A stretch of 9,316 nucleotides of DNA from an uncultured Rhodospirillales bacterium (GTDB taxonomy: Bacteria > Pseudomonadota > Alphaproteobacteria > Acetobacterales > Acetobacteraceae): positions 1 through 9,316 of the forward strand of contig CAIMVB010000184.1 in the NCBI GenBank assembly GCA_903844785.1, read 5' to 3'. Within the stretch, counting starts at the first letter, position 1. Each line of letters starts with the position of its first letter. The notes under the pieces were generated by a model. That model saw only the letters and a program-made list of their open reading frames with translations, made no database searches and was not told where the DNA came from. Position numbers and translations under genes: made by a program. Below are positions 1 to 6,989 of this stretch, one piece after another.

Positions 1-451
1 TCACCGCATCGGGTGGCGACATCAAAATAGCGTTCGATCCCTGTTCATCATGCGCGGGCGCGATGATGAAAGCGGGCGTGGCGCTTGCCGCCTGGATCAC
101 GGCATCAATTTCCATGGCCTTGGCAGCGGGAATATCGCCGGGCAGGGTCAGGATGGCGGGCACTCCTTCCGCCTTCAATTGCCCGGCGGCGGTGACAACA
201 GCGCCGGTATGCCCTTCCCGCGCACCTGCGGTGATAATCCGCGCGCCATGCTGCTGTGCCAAGGCCTCAGCCCAAGAATCAAGCGTCACCAGGGCAATTC
301 CAGCCAAGCCGCGCGCGGCGGAAAGCGCGGCCAGCACATCGCGCAGCATCACCTGCATCAGGCCGATACGTTCTTCGGGCGAAAGCAAAGGCGCCAAGCG
401 CTGTTTGGCGCCCGCCATTTCCTTCACCGGCAAAATGGCCCAGGGCTTCAT
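1..451 (-). CDS. cofC: CofC/FbiD-type guanylyltransferase of F420 biosynthesis (3' end cut by window edge)
   Basis: CofC/FbiD enzymes use GTP to activate a three-carbon phosphoester (2-phospho-L-lactate, phosphoenolpyruvate or 3-phosphoglycerate, depending on lineage) to the guanylyl-diphospho compound that CofD transfers to Fo. The frame opens at ATG 449-451 and stays open to base 2, giving 150 residues of a protein usually about 210-220 long. It begins MKPWAILPVKEMAGAKQRLA, the family's N-terminal nucleotide-binding strand and loop (LPVK...AKxRL). It continues with SPEERIGLMQVMLRDVL, ARIITAGAREGHTGAV (residues about 72-87), LTLPGDIPAA (about 108-117) and GSNAILMSPPDA near the cut end, all characteristic. 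The start overlaps the cofD stop as ATGA and has no good ribosome-binding site, so translational coupling is expected. The C-terminal part lies outside the window. Which of the three substrates it uses cannot be read from the sequence by eye. Confidence 0.93.
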   Translation of the reverse strand, partial: MKPWAILPVKEMAGAKQRLAPLLSPEERIGLMQVMLRDVLAALSAARGLAGIALVTLDSWAEALAQQHGARIITAGAREGHTGAVVTAAGQLKAEGVPAILTLPGDIPAAKAMEIDAVIQAASATPAFIIAPAHDEQGSNAILMSPPDAV

Positions 452-1368
452 CTGATTGCGTCAATCGCCGCCAATACCTGACGCGCCAGGTTCATCTTGT
501 CATCAAGGTTACGCATCAGGGTCGCAGCATGAAAGACTCGCGGCCCGATGCCGTCTGCATCATCGCCTTCTTCCATCACATAGCCATGGAGCAAATCGCC
601 ATAGCGTGCGGCAACGGCGGCGGCACTTGGCGTTATGCCAAGCGCTTCAAACATACGCGCCGTTGGCCCCTTCACCGCCTGCCCCGCAATGATAGGTGAT
701 ACCGCCACCACCGGCGCGCCAGATGCCTTAATGGCATCACGCAAACCGGGAAGGGCCAGAATGGGTTCAATGCTGATGAAGGGATTACTGGGGCAAATCA
801 CAATACCGCGCGGCTTGGCCTGCAAGGCATCCAGCAGCGCGGGCTGCGCGCGCGCCTTTTCCACACCGGCAAATTGCACCGCGCGGGCCAAGGGTTCGGC
901 GCGTAGCCGCACAAACCAATCCTGGAAATCCAACCAACCCTGATCCGTACCAATGCGCGTCCGCACAGGATCATCGCTCATGGGCAGGATGCGCGGGCCA
1001 ATCCCAAAGCGCTGGCGGAGATCATCCGTGATGGCCGAAAGGGCTTCCCCAGCACGGAGCCGGTGGCTGCGCAGCACATGCAGCGCCAAATCGCGATCAC
1101 CCAGCCGAAACCAATCCGCCCCGCCAAGCCCGGCCAGCGTTTGCATGAACGCCCAGCTTTCATCCGCGCGCCCCCAGCCAAGCTGCGGGTTATCCAACCC
1201 CGCCAGGGAATAAAGCAGCGTATCCGTATCGGGACAAATGGTCAGGCCGTAATGTTCGAAATCATCGCCCGTATTCGCGATGATCAGCAATTCCTCAGGC
1301 GGTAAAATTCGCGAAAGGCCGAGTGCGAGCTTCGCCCCGCCAATGCCACCGGAAAGCGCGATGATCAT
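448..1368 (-). CDS. cofD: 2-phospho-L-lactate transferase CofD (F420-0 or dehydro-F420-0 synthase)
   Basis: CofD (FbiA in mycobacteria) moves the phospho-lactyl or phospho-enolpyruvyl group from the GDP-linked donor made by CofC onto the riboflavin-like chromophore Fo, giving F420-0 or dehydro-F420-0 in the cytoplasm. The 306-residue length is usual for the family. Visible family motifs are the glycine-rich N-terminus GGIGGAKLALGL (7-18), NTGDD (32-36), DTDT (47-50, near the metal/Fo site), LGDRD (89-93), PSNPFISI (193-200) and SPIIAGQAVKGPTARM (224-239). The ATG at 1366-1368 overlaps the cofE stop as ATGA, and an AGGAGG (1379-1384) lies 10 bases upstream inside cofE, so this gene has both coupling and its own ribosome-binding site. 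The stop overlaps the cofC start. Nothing looks truncated or degraded. Confidence 0.97.
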   Translation of the reverse strand: MIIALSGGIGGAKLALGLSRILPPEELLIIANTGDDFEHYGLTICPDTDTLLYSLAGLDNPQLGWGRADESWAFMQTLAGLGGADWFRLGDRDLALHVLRSHRLRAGEALSAITDDLRQRFGIGPRILPMSDDPVRTRIGTDQGWLDFQDWFVRLRAEPLARAVQFAGVEKARAQPALLDALQAKPRGIVICPSNPFISIEPILALPGLRDAIKASGAPVVAVSPIIAGQAVKGPTARMFEALGITPSAAAVAARYGDLLHGYVMEEGDDADGIGPRVFHAATLMRNLDDKMNLARQVLAAIDAIR

Positions 1369-2105
1369 TGGAATAGATCCTCCTGCGCGGGGCGGAGCAA
1401 TTCAGCGGCAGGATTTACTGCGCCTGACCAGGCAAGCCCGCGCAGCAGCACCGCCGGTATGCCTTCCGCGCCCTGCCCCATCACCAAACCTGCGGCGGCG
1501 GCGATTTCATCAGCGAAGCCAGTAATACTCACCATCAATGTGCGGCCGAATAAATCCGGCCTGCCGCGCAAATCCTGCAACGCCGGTAGCCCCGCCGCAC
1601 CAATCGCGACACCCACCGTGCCGCGCCGCCAAGCGCGGCCGAAACTATCCGTGATCACCACCGGCAGGCCAAGCCGCGCGGCAAGCGCTGCGGCACTGGC
1701 ATCAGGATCGCGCGGCAAAAGTAGCGCTTGGCCATCTTCACCAACATTGGATTGATCAATGCCGGCATTGGCCATGACAAAACCAAGCCGATGCTTGACG
1801 ATAATCAGGTTCGGGCGCGCACGCACCACGTGTTCTGATTCAGACAGAATCAATTCCACCAACCGCGCATCCTTGCCGGTCTGCGTGGCCAAATCTCGCG
1901 CAGCTTGGGAAGGCGCCACGGACGCCAGAGCAATACTGCGCCCTTCCGCCTTACTCACGATTTTCTGCGCAATGGCCAACACATCGCCAGGTTCCGGCGC
2001 CAAGCCAGCGCGCGCCATGGCCGCCGATAGCTGCGCTGCCAGATCATCACCCGCCTGCACCATGGGCAGGCCAGGCAGCGCAAAAAGCTGCAGGCCCGGC
2101 TTCAA
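1365..2105 (-). CDS. cofE: Coenzyme F420-0:L-glutamate ligase, single-domain CofE type
   Basis: CofE adds L-glutamate residues to F420-0 with GTP hydrolysis, building the gamma-glutamyl tail. The 246 residues match the archaeal CofE or the N-terminal half of FbiB. Family motifs: IPxV/AGDDLA-like [12 protein letters not shown] (12-23), [17 protein letters not shown] (40-56), [18 protein letters not shown] (104-121), [18 protein letters not shown] (152-169), [13 protein letters not shown] (178-190), [15 protein letters not shown] (197-211) and a C-terminal RG segment. The start is TTG at 2103-2105, overlapping the TGA of the FGD-like gene as TTGA. The next in-frame ATG (codon 15) would remove the conserved first strand, so TTG is preferred. 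No Shine-Dalgarno sequence is visible, which again points to coupling. The C-terminal FMN-reductase domain found in actinobacterial FbiB is absent. Some annotations may call this FbiB. Confidence 0.95.
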   Translation of the reverse strand: MKPGLQLFALPGLPMVQAGDDLAAQLSAAMARAGLAPEPGDVLAIAQKIVSKAEGRSIALASVAPSQAARDLATQTGKDARLVELILSESEHVVRARPNLIIVKHRLGFVMANAGIDQSNVGEDGQALLLPRDPDASAAALAARLGLPVVITDSFGRAWRRGTVGVAIGAAGLPALQDLRGRPDLFGRTLMVSITGFADEIAAAAGLVMGQGAEGIPAVLLRGLAWSGAVNPAAELLRPAQEDLFQ

Positions 2106-3112
2106 GCGAAGCGGCGGCGCAGCAGTGGCAGCACCTGCTCCCCATATAACCGCAAAAACCGCGCCTGATCCGGCCCGGGCGCGTGGAAGACCAAATGGCG
2201 GAACCCGAGCCCGACATAATAGCCGATGCGTTCGACATGTTCTTCCGGATCATCGGAGACAATCCAGCGGCTAGCGGCGCGTTCCAAGGGCAGCGCATCG
2301 GCCAGGCGTTCCATCTCCACCGGGTCTTCCACTGACATTTTTTCTTCCGCTGAAAGCGCGAGCGCTGCCCAATGGCGCGTATCTTCCAAAGCGCGCTGCT
2401 TATCCGTATCGAAGGAAACCTTCACTTCAATCATGCGGTCATAATCGGGCTTTGGCGCGGCCGCGGCTTCCAGCCCTGCCACCACATTCGGCAGCAGCGT
2501 TTCCGTATAGAGTTCTGTCTTCTTGCCGCTGGTGCAAATAAAGCCATCGCCAGCGCGGCCGGCATATTTCGCCACCATGGCACCGGCGGCAGCGACATAA
2601 ATCGGCACGGGGGTTTCTGGCCGATCATAGATTGTTGCGTTTTCTGTGCGGTAATACTGCCCTTCGAAACTCACCCGTTCTTCCGCCCATAATTTCCGCA
2701 TCAATTGCACGGCTTCGCGCAAGCGGGCGAAGCGTTCCTTGAATTCCGGCCAGGGCTGGCCAGTGGATGGCACCTCATTCAGCCCCTCACCGGTGCCGAT
2801 GCCAAGAATGACGCGGCCCGGAAACATGGAACCCAGCGTGCCAAAAGCCTGCGCAACGATGGAAGGATGATAGCGAAATGTCGGCGTCAGCACGCTGGTG
2901 CCCATCACCATGCGCTGCGTTCGTGCGCCAAGCGCACCCAGCCATACCAGCGAATTCGGCGCATGGCCGCCGGTATGCTTCCAAGGCTGGAAGTGATCCG
3001 AAATGAAGCAGCTATCAAAGCCCATCTCTTCGGCCAGCACGCCGAAATCCAGCAATTGCGCTGGTGCGAATTGTTCGGCGGATGCCTTATAGCCAAGCTT
3101 CAGCATAGCCAT
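2102..3112 (-). CDS. fgd: F420-dependent glucose-6-phosphate dehydrogenase-like LLM oxidoreductase
   Basis: A TIM-barrel luciferase-like oxidoreductase. By comparison from memory with Mycobacterium tuberculosis FGD1 (336 residues), it is colinear over its whole length with only about a one-residue gap. FGD1 oxidises glucose 6-phosphate to 6-phosphogluconolactone while reducing F420. From the ATG at 3110-3112 the protein is also 336 residues. Matching segments include [14 protein letters not shown] (4-17), SDHFQPW (38-44), [11 protein letters not shown] (71-81), GTGEGLNE (106-113), [13 protein letters not shown] (121-133), [16 protein letters not shown] (182-197) and [11 protein letters not shown] (306-316). 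The FGD1 cofactor/catalytic residues Asp39, His40, Trp44 and Glu109 are at identical positions. The phosphate-binding Lys198, Lys259 and Arg283 correspond to Lys197, Lys258 and Arg282. A GTG one codon upstream (3113-3115) overlaps the previous stop as GTGA and is an alternative start. The exact substrate is inferred; related F420-dependent dehydrogenases act on other alcohols. Confidence 0.88.
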   Translation of the reverse strand: MAMLKLGYKASAEQFAPAQLLDFGVLAEEMGFDSCFISDHFQPWKHTGGHAPNSLVWLGALGARTQRMVMGTSVLTPTFRYHPSIVAQAFGTLGSMFPGRVILGIGTGEGLNEVPSTGQPWPEFKERFARLREAVQLMRKLWAEERVSFEGQYYRTENATIYDRPETPVPIYVAAAGAMVAKYAGRAGDGFICTSGKKTELYTETLLPNVVAGLEAAAAPKPDYDRMIEVKVSFDTDKQRALEDTRHWAALALSAEEKMSVEDPVEMERLADALPLERAASRWIVSDDPEEHVERIGYYVGLGFRHLVFHAPGPDQARFLRLYGEQVLPLLRRRFA

Positions 3113-3972
3113 CACGTATCCGCCAAAGCTGCCAGCATGGCGTCTCGATGCGCGGTATCGCCATCATCTGTCACGGGCTGGATGCACACATGCGTAGCCC
3201 CCGCAGCGAAATGTGCGCGCAGCCCAGACTTCACGGTGGCGGCATCACCATGCAGCACCATGGCATCAATGAAGCGATCATTGCCGCCATTGGCCAATTC
3301 AGCTTCGGTAAAACCAAGCCGCAGCCAATTATTCACGTAATTCGGCAGCGCCATATAGCGCGCGAGTTCACGCCGGCCGAGTGCGCGGGCGCGCACGGGA
3401 TCGGTTTCAACACATACCTTCTGTTCCACCGCCAGCACCTTGTCGGGGCCAAGAATGGCTGCCGCCTGCGCGGTGTGTTCCGGTGTGACGTTATAAGGCA
3501 CCGCACCATCCGCAGCGCTGCCCGAAAGCGCCAGCATTTTTGGCCCAAGCGCCGCCAGCAGCACCGGGCCTTCAAGCGCATCGCCACCCGCCTTGCGCAA
3601 GCCATCCAAATAGCCACGCATGGCGGGGATGGGCTTTTCATAGCGATGGCCGCGCAAACCTTCCACCATCGGGATATGGCTAACCCCAAGACCAAGCGCA
3701 AAGCGCCCTTCATGCAGCGCATTCAGCGTTGCAAGGCCGCGCCGCGCGGTGAAGGCATCACGCGCATAGATATTCGCAATCGAACTGCCGATTACCAATT
3801 TCCGGCTATTGGCCAGCAAAAATCCCGCCAAAGCCATGGATTCATAGCCGCGTGATTCCGGATACCAGAAGCTGCCATATCCGTGATCTTCCACACGGTG
3901 CAGTAAGGCGCGTAAGGCCGCCGCATCCAGCCGATCCGTGGAACACCAAACGCCCAAACGACCGAATTGCAT
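3112..3972 (-). CDS. LLM-class F420-dependent oxidoreductase, possibly of the MSMEG_4141-like family
   Basis: A 286-residue luciferase-like monooxygenase-fold protein, expected to bind F420 (less likely FMN) and to oxidise or reduce a small molecule in the cytoplasm. Visible hallmarks are the first barrel strand [10 protein letters not shown] (4-13), [15 protein letters not shown] (31-45), [12 protein letters not shown] (61-72), [15 protein letters not shown] (85-99, the usual GRF-x-LGLG-x-SH of the superfamily) and a C-terminal [10 protein letters not shown] segment followed by a short helix. The short length and the opening resemble the group of probable F420-dependent oxidoreductases named after MSMEG_4141; I am moderately sure of that subgroup and do not know a substrate. 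The ATG at 3970-3972 has a clear AAGGAA seven bases upstream. Its TGA overlaps the start of the FGD-like gene. Clustering with cofE-cofD-cofC supports F420 as cofactor. Confidence 0.85.
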   Translation of the reverse strand: MQFGRLGVWCSTDRLDAAALRALLHRVEDHGYGSFWYPESRGYESMALAGFLLANSRKLVIGSSIANIYARDAFTARRGLATLNALHEGRFALGLGVSHIPMVEGLRGHRYEKPIPAMRGYLDGLRKAGGDALEGPVLLAALGPKMLALSGSAADGAVPYNVTPEHTAQAAAILGPDKVLAVEQKVCVETDPVRARALGRRELARYMALPNYVNNWLRLGFTEAELANGGNDRFIDAMVLHGDAATVKSGLRAHFAAGATHVCIQPVTDDGDTAHRDAMLAALADT

Positions 3973-4000
3973 GATTGTGTTCCTTTTCCTTTAGCGCGGC

Positions 4001-4861
4001 TTAGCCGTAGGTTTCATCAAGCGCCTGAAAGCGCGGCAGATCAACCAAGGCGCTGAATTCGCCGTAGCTCATCATGGCGCTGGCGGCCTTGGCCGGGGTG
4101 CCATCGCGCTTCAGCACCGCAAGCGCATCCGCCATGGCCCGTGCTGCAGAAAACAACGCCGTCACAGCATAGAATACCACGGCGAAGCCCATTTCTTCCA
4201 AATCGCGCATGGTCAGCGCCGTGGTTTCATTGCCATCCACAATGCTGACAACCTTGGGGCCAGGCACCTGGCGCGCCACGATCTCGACCTCCGAGATTTT
4301 TTTGATCCCGTCGACGAAAACCAAATCTACGCCAGCATCTTGATACATCAGCGCGCGGCGCACGGCTTCTTCCGGGCCAATCGCCGGCATGGCATCGGTG
4401 CGGCCGATAATCAGCGGCCCTTCTGCCGGACGGGCGGCGATGGCGCATTTCAAGCGCCGGACATTCTCCTCCGCCGGGATCAGCTTGATGCCCGCCAATT
4501 GGCCGCAGCGCTTGGGCGCCACCTGGTCTTCCAGATGGATCGCGGCAACACCGGCCTGCGCGTATTCTTCAATGGTGCGCGCAATATTGGCCGGCCCGCC
4601 ATAGCCAGTATCCGCATCGGCGATGATGGGGATACTGACCGCGCGCGCCATATCCCGCGCATGGGTGGTCATTTCCGTCTGCGTCAGCAAGCCGATATCC
4701 GGCCGACCAAGCCGAGACGCCGTGGCGCCGAAGCCGGTCATGTAAATCGCCTCAAAGCCCGCTTGTTCGACAAGCCGCGCGCTCAGGCTATCGGGCGCGC
4801 CGGGGGCGGCGATAATGCCGCCCGCCTTAAGGCGTTGGCGCAAGCGATCCGCAGCGTTCAT
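4001..4861 (-). CDS. Isocitrate lyase/PEP mutase superfamily protein (2-methylisocitrate lyase or oxaloacetate decarboxylase-like)
   Basis: A 286-residue alpha/beta-barrel enzyme of the ICL/PEPM superfamily, whose members make or break C-C or P-C bonds next to a carboxylate using Mg2+. Visible motifs: APGAPDSLSARL (19-30), IYMTGFGATASRLG (39-52), the metal-binding ADADTGYGG (81-89), HLEDQVAPKRCGQ (109-121) with the loop cysteine Cys119, and IGRTDA (152-157). Cys119 on the gating loop is the catalytic residue in the lyase branch, so a lyase is more likely than a mutase. The usual KRCGH reads KRCGQ here, so the substrate is uncertain. The ATG at 4859-4861 follows a strong GGAGG with a five-base spacer. 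The gene begins 15 bases after the MBL hydrolase stop and ends 28 bases before the LLM gene, so it is probably co-transcribed with both. Databases often call such proteins oxaloacetate decarboxylase or carboxyvinyl-carboxyphosphonate phosphorylmutase, names that should not be taken literally. Confidence 0.9.
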   Translation of the reverse strand: MNAADRLRQRLKAGGIIAAPGAPDSLSARLVEQAGFEAIYMTGFGATASRLGRPDIGLLTQTEMTTHARDMARAVSIPIIADADTGYGGPANIARTIEEYAQAGVAAIHLEDQVAPKRCGQLAGIKLIPAEENVRRLKCAIAARPAEGPLIIGRTDAMPAIGPEEAVRRALMYQDAGVDLVFVDGIKKISEVEIVARQVPGPKVVSIVDGNETTALTMRDLEEMGFAVVFYAVTALFSAARAMADALAVLKRDGTPAKAASAMMSYGEFSALVDLPRFQALDETYG

Positions 4862-4876
4862 GGCGCCCTCCGTGAT

Positions 4877-5755
4877 CTAGATCTGCTGTTCCCAGGCGGC
4901 AGGTATCAATTGATAACCGCTGCCGCGCGGCACCAGATGCGTGAAGCCCGGAAAATGCAAATGCATGCCGGTGACCAACAGCTTATCAGTCGCCACCATA
5001 TCAAACACGCGCCGGCGCGTTGCTTCAGCGGCCGTGGTATCGGTATCAAATGCCATGCAGACTTCCGGGCGCGCCGTTTGCACTTCCGGCACATGGACAA
5101 TATCGCCCCAGATCAAAAGCTGATCCTGGCCAGACGCCACCAGATAGCCGGAATGCCCAGGCGTATGGCCATGAAAGGGCATGGCGGTCACGCCCGGAAA
5201 TACCTCACCCTTCTGGAAAAGCCGCCAGCGATCCTTGTAAGGCAGCACCTGTTCGCGCCCGGCCTGGAAAAACAGCTTCTTTTCCCGATCCGTGCCTTTG
5301 GCCATGGCCGCATCATCAAACCAATGCTTGGGTTCGTTTTCATGCATGACCAATTCGGCATTGGGGTAATTGGTTTTGCCGGTAGTCATATCCGTCAAGC
5401 CGGCTGAATGGTCCGGATGCATATGGGTCAGCATCACCACTTCAATATCAGCCGGATCAACGCCGAGCGCTTTCAGATTGGTCAGAATTTTGCCCGAGCT
5501 TGGCTGCATATAAGCGCCGCAGCCGGTTTCAATCAAAGCAACCCGCCCTGCCGACCAGATCAGAAAGGCATTCACTGCGGTGCGCCGCGCTGGGCGGAAA
5601 TTTTCCGTCAGGATTTGGCGCGCTTCATCTTCACTGATGTTGCGCAGAACATCCAGATTGCCATCCAGAAAACCATCACTAATGGCCGTGACGATGATAT
5701 CCCCGACGCGGCGGTGATATACCCCTGGAATTTGGGCGGTTGGCGCGTTCTTCAT
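4877..5755 (-). CDS. MBL-fold metallo-hydrolase (AHL-lactonase-like branch)
   Basis: A 292-residue metallo-beta-lactamase-fold hydrolase expected to hold two metal ions and to cleave an ester, lactone or similar bond. The ligands are visible: THMHPDH (110-116) with His111, His113, Asp115 and His116; His201 in GHTPGH (196-201); the bridging Asp218 in GDIVH (217-221); and His265 in GMHLHFPG (263-270). The TAVNAFLI and ALIETGCG segments (59-66, 73-80) and the DMVATDKLLVTGMHLHFPG end are typical of the large family that includes quorum-quenching lactonases and many uncharacterised hydrolases. There is no signal peptide, so it should be cytoplasmic. The start ATG (5753-5755) has a GAGGG about 11 bases upstream, a longish spacer. 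The substrate is unknown. The neighbouring dehydrogenase genes make a lactone plausible, but that is inference. Confidence 0.92.
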   Translation of the reverse strand: MKNAPTAQIPGVYHRRVGDIIVTAISDGFLDGNLDVLRNISEDEARQILTENFRPARRTAVNAFLIWSAGRVALIETGCGAYMQPSSGKILTNLKALGVDPADIEVVMLTHMHPDHSAGLTDMTTGKTNYPNAELVMHENEPKHWFDDAAMAKGTDREKKLFFQAGREQVLPYKDRWRLFQKGEVFPGVTAMPFHGHTPGHSGYLVASGQDQLLIWGDIVHVPEVQTARPEVCMAFDTDTTAAEATRRRVFDMVATDKLLVTGMHLHFPGFTHLVPRGSGYQLIPAAWEQQI

Positions 5756-5820
5756 CCTGATTCATTCCCTCAAGCGATATTCAATTTGCCTAGTAGTGTA
5801 AGCCTGTCCTAATCGGCCAT

Positions 5821-6795
5821 TCAGTCAAGCTTGGCGCCGGAAATACGCACCAATTCAGCCACGCGCGGCATTTCTGCCCTGAAGAAAGTGGCAAATTCCT
5901 CCGGCGTACTGCCAATCGGCTCATAGCCCAAAGCCAATATCCGTTCGCGAATTTGCGGGTCACGCAACCCATTGGCCAAGGCCTGAGAAATGCGTTGCAC
6001 TGCCGGGGCTGGCGTGCCCGCAGGCGCGAAGGCGCCCAACCAGGAAGAAAATTCGTAACCCGGCACAATTTCAGAAGCAGCAGGGATATCCGGAAATTCG
6101 GATGAACGCCTGGCACTTGTAACCGCAAGGGCGCGCACTTGATTGGCGCGGAATTGTTGTACCGTTTCAACAATGGGCGAAAACACAATATCCACCCGCC
6201 CGGCGACAAGGTCTGTCATGGCGGGTGCGCCGCCACGATAATTGATATGCGTGAATTGAACCTTGGCCAGATGTTCGAACAGCGATGCCGCAAAATGCTG
6301 AGAACTGCCAGCGCCTGCGGTACCCACATTGATGCGGCCCGGATTGGCCCGCGCATAGGCCACAAGTTCCTGCAAGCTGCCTGCGGGCACGGAAGGATGC
6401 GCCACGAGCATGGTGGAGCTTTTGACGAAAAGCGAAACCGCCGTGAAATCCTTCACTGGATCAAAGGGCAGATTGTTATAGAGCGCGGCATTCACCGCCT
6501 GGGAACCCATGGAAGCCACAACAAGCGTATGGCCATCGGGCGCGCTGCGGGCGACATGTTCGGTACCAATATTTCCCGCGGCACCCACCCGATTTTCAAC
6601 AACGGCAGGGTGCGGGAAAGCGGCGGTCAGCGCCTGCGCCATAAGCCGCCCGGTCGTATCCGTGGAACCGCCAGCGGCGAAGCCCACAATCAGGCGAATT
6701 GGCCGGTTAGGTGTCCATTCCGCCGTTTGGGCACCGGCGCCACGGGCCATCAGCGGTGCAGCGGCCAAGGCCGAAAAAAGCTCTCTACGCTTCAT
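5821..6795 (-). CDS. Bug/TctC-family tripartite tricarboxylate transporter substrate-binding protein (orphan)
   Basis: A periplasmic solute-binding protein of the Bug family, which captures carboxylates and related small molecules. From ATG 6793-6795 it is 324 residues, the usual size. The N-terminus MKRRELFSALAAAPLMARGAGA is a signal peptide with a twin arginine (RRELF), so export by Tat is possible, with likely cleavage after AGA (about residue 22). Family signatures are RPIRLIVGFAAGGSTDTTGR (31-50), VVENRVGAAGNIGTEHVA (65-82), APDGHTLVVASMGS (85-98), INYRGGAPAMTDLVAGRVDI in the middle, and SEFPDIPAASE. A GTG two codons upstream (6799-6801) is an alternative start: GGAGGA at 6806-6811 is 4 bases from it and 10 from the ATG. 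No TctA/TctB membrane subunits are in the window, which is common for this family. It heads the run of minus-strand genes leading into the F420 operon, 65 bases before the MBL hydrolase gene. Confidence 0.93.
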   Translation of the reverse strand: MKRRELFSALAAAPLMARGAGAQTAEWTPNRPIRLIVGFAAGGSTDTTGRLMAQALTAAFPHPAVVENRVGAAGNIGTEHVARSAPDGHTLVVASMGSQAVNAALYNNLPFDPVKDFTAVSLFVKSSTMLVAHPSVPAGSLQELVAYARANPGRINVGTAGAGSSQHFAASLFEHLAKVQFTHINYRGGAPAMTDLVAGRVDIVFSPIVETVQQFRANQVRALAVTSARRSSEFPDIPAASEIVPGYEFSSWLGAFAPAGTPAPAVQRISQALANGLRDPQIRERILALGYEPIGSTPEEFATFFRAEMPRVAELVRISGAKLD

Positions 6796-6989
6796 CCTCA
6801 CGTCTTCCTCCGTTATGCGCTTCTGCGCCTTATTGGAAGGGAAGGTTATGGAAGGCTGCGCGTGCTGACAATCTTTATATCAGAACGCCGACATGCGCGA
6901 TAAAGCCCGCAACACCAGCCCGGCCCCAAGCGCACCGCTGGGTCGCGCCATAGATGATCGCCGAGTAAGGCTACCGATGAGTTTGAAAG
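6796..6989. other. 194-base gap between tRNA-Lys and the Bug gene
   Basis: The longest non-genic stretch. Besides the extended -10 candidate (6874-6882) and the GGAGGA ribosome-binding site (6806-6811), it has a small imperfect inverted repeat at 6925-6942 (seven pairs with one bulge, three-base loop) without a T-run in either direction. I see no small gene with a credible start, no integrase remnant and no copy of the tRNA 3' end. It must contain the end of the tRNA transcript and the start of the downstream one, unless the tRNA is read through. Confidence 0.5.
6874..6882 (-). promoter_or_regulatory. Possible extended -10 promoter element upstream of the Bug gene
   Basis: Reading the minus strand, TGATATAAA matches the extended -10 pattern TGnTATAAT with one mismatch and sits about 80 bases upstream of the binding-protein start, in the only sizeable gap of the window. 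No convincing -35 box lies at the right distance (the nearest T-rich candidate, TTTATC, is 19 bases away). If real, this would start the transcript that runs from the Bug gene towards cofC. The AT-rich stretch stands out in GC-rich surroundings. The call rests on pattern alone. Confidence 0.3.

Noticed and set aside
3148..3855. A 235-codon plus-strand open frame
   Set aside because: It lies fully antisense to the LLM oxidoreductase gene and has no family resemblance.
4340..5407. A 355-codon plus-strand open frame
   Set aside because: It is antisense to the ICL/PEPM and MBL genes, both with clear motifs and ribosome-binding sites. Its translation is His/Arg/Ala-rich with no recognisable domain, as expected for an opposite-strand shadow in GC-rich DNA.
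4877..5755. MBL-fold gene as a beta-lactamase
   Set aside because: It has no signal peptide and belongs to the lactonase-like branch by its motif context; the fold alone does not indicate antibiotic hydrolysis.
6139..6903. A 254-codon plus-strand open frame
   Set aside because: It is mostly antisense to the Bug-type protein, which has a signal peptide and family motifs; the translation shows no domain.
6925..6942. Imperfect inverted repeat as a terminator for tRNA-Lys
   Set aside because: The stem is seven pairs with a bulge and a three-base loop and has no T-run in either direction, so I do not call it a terminator.
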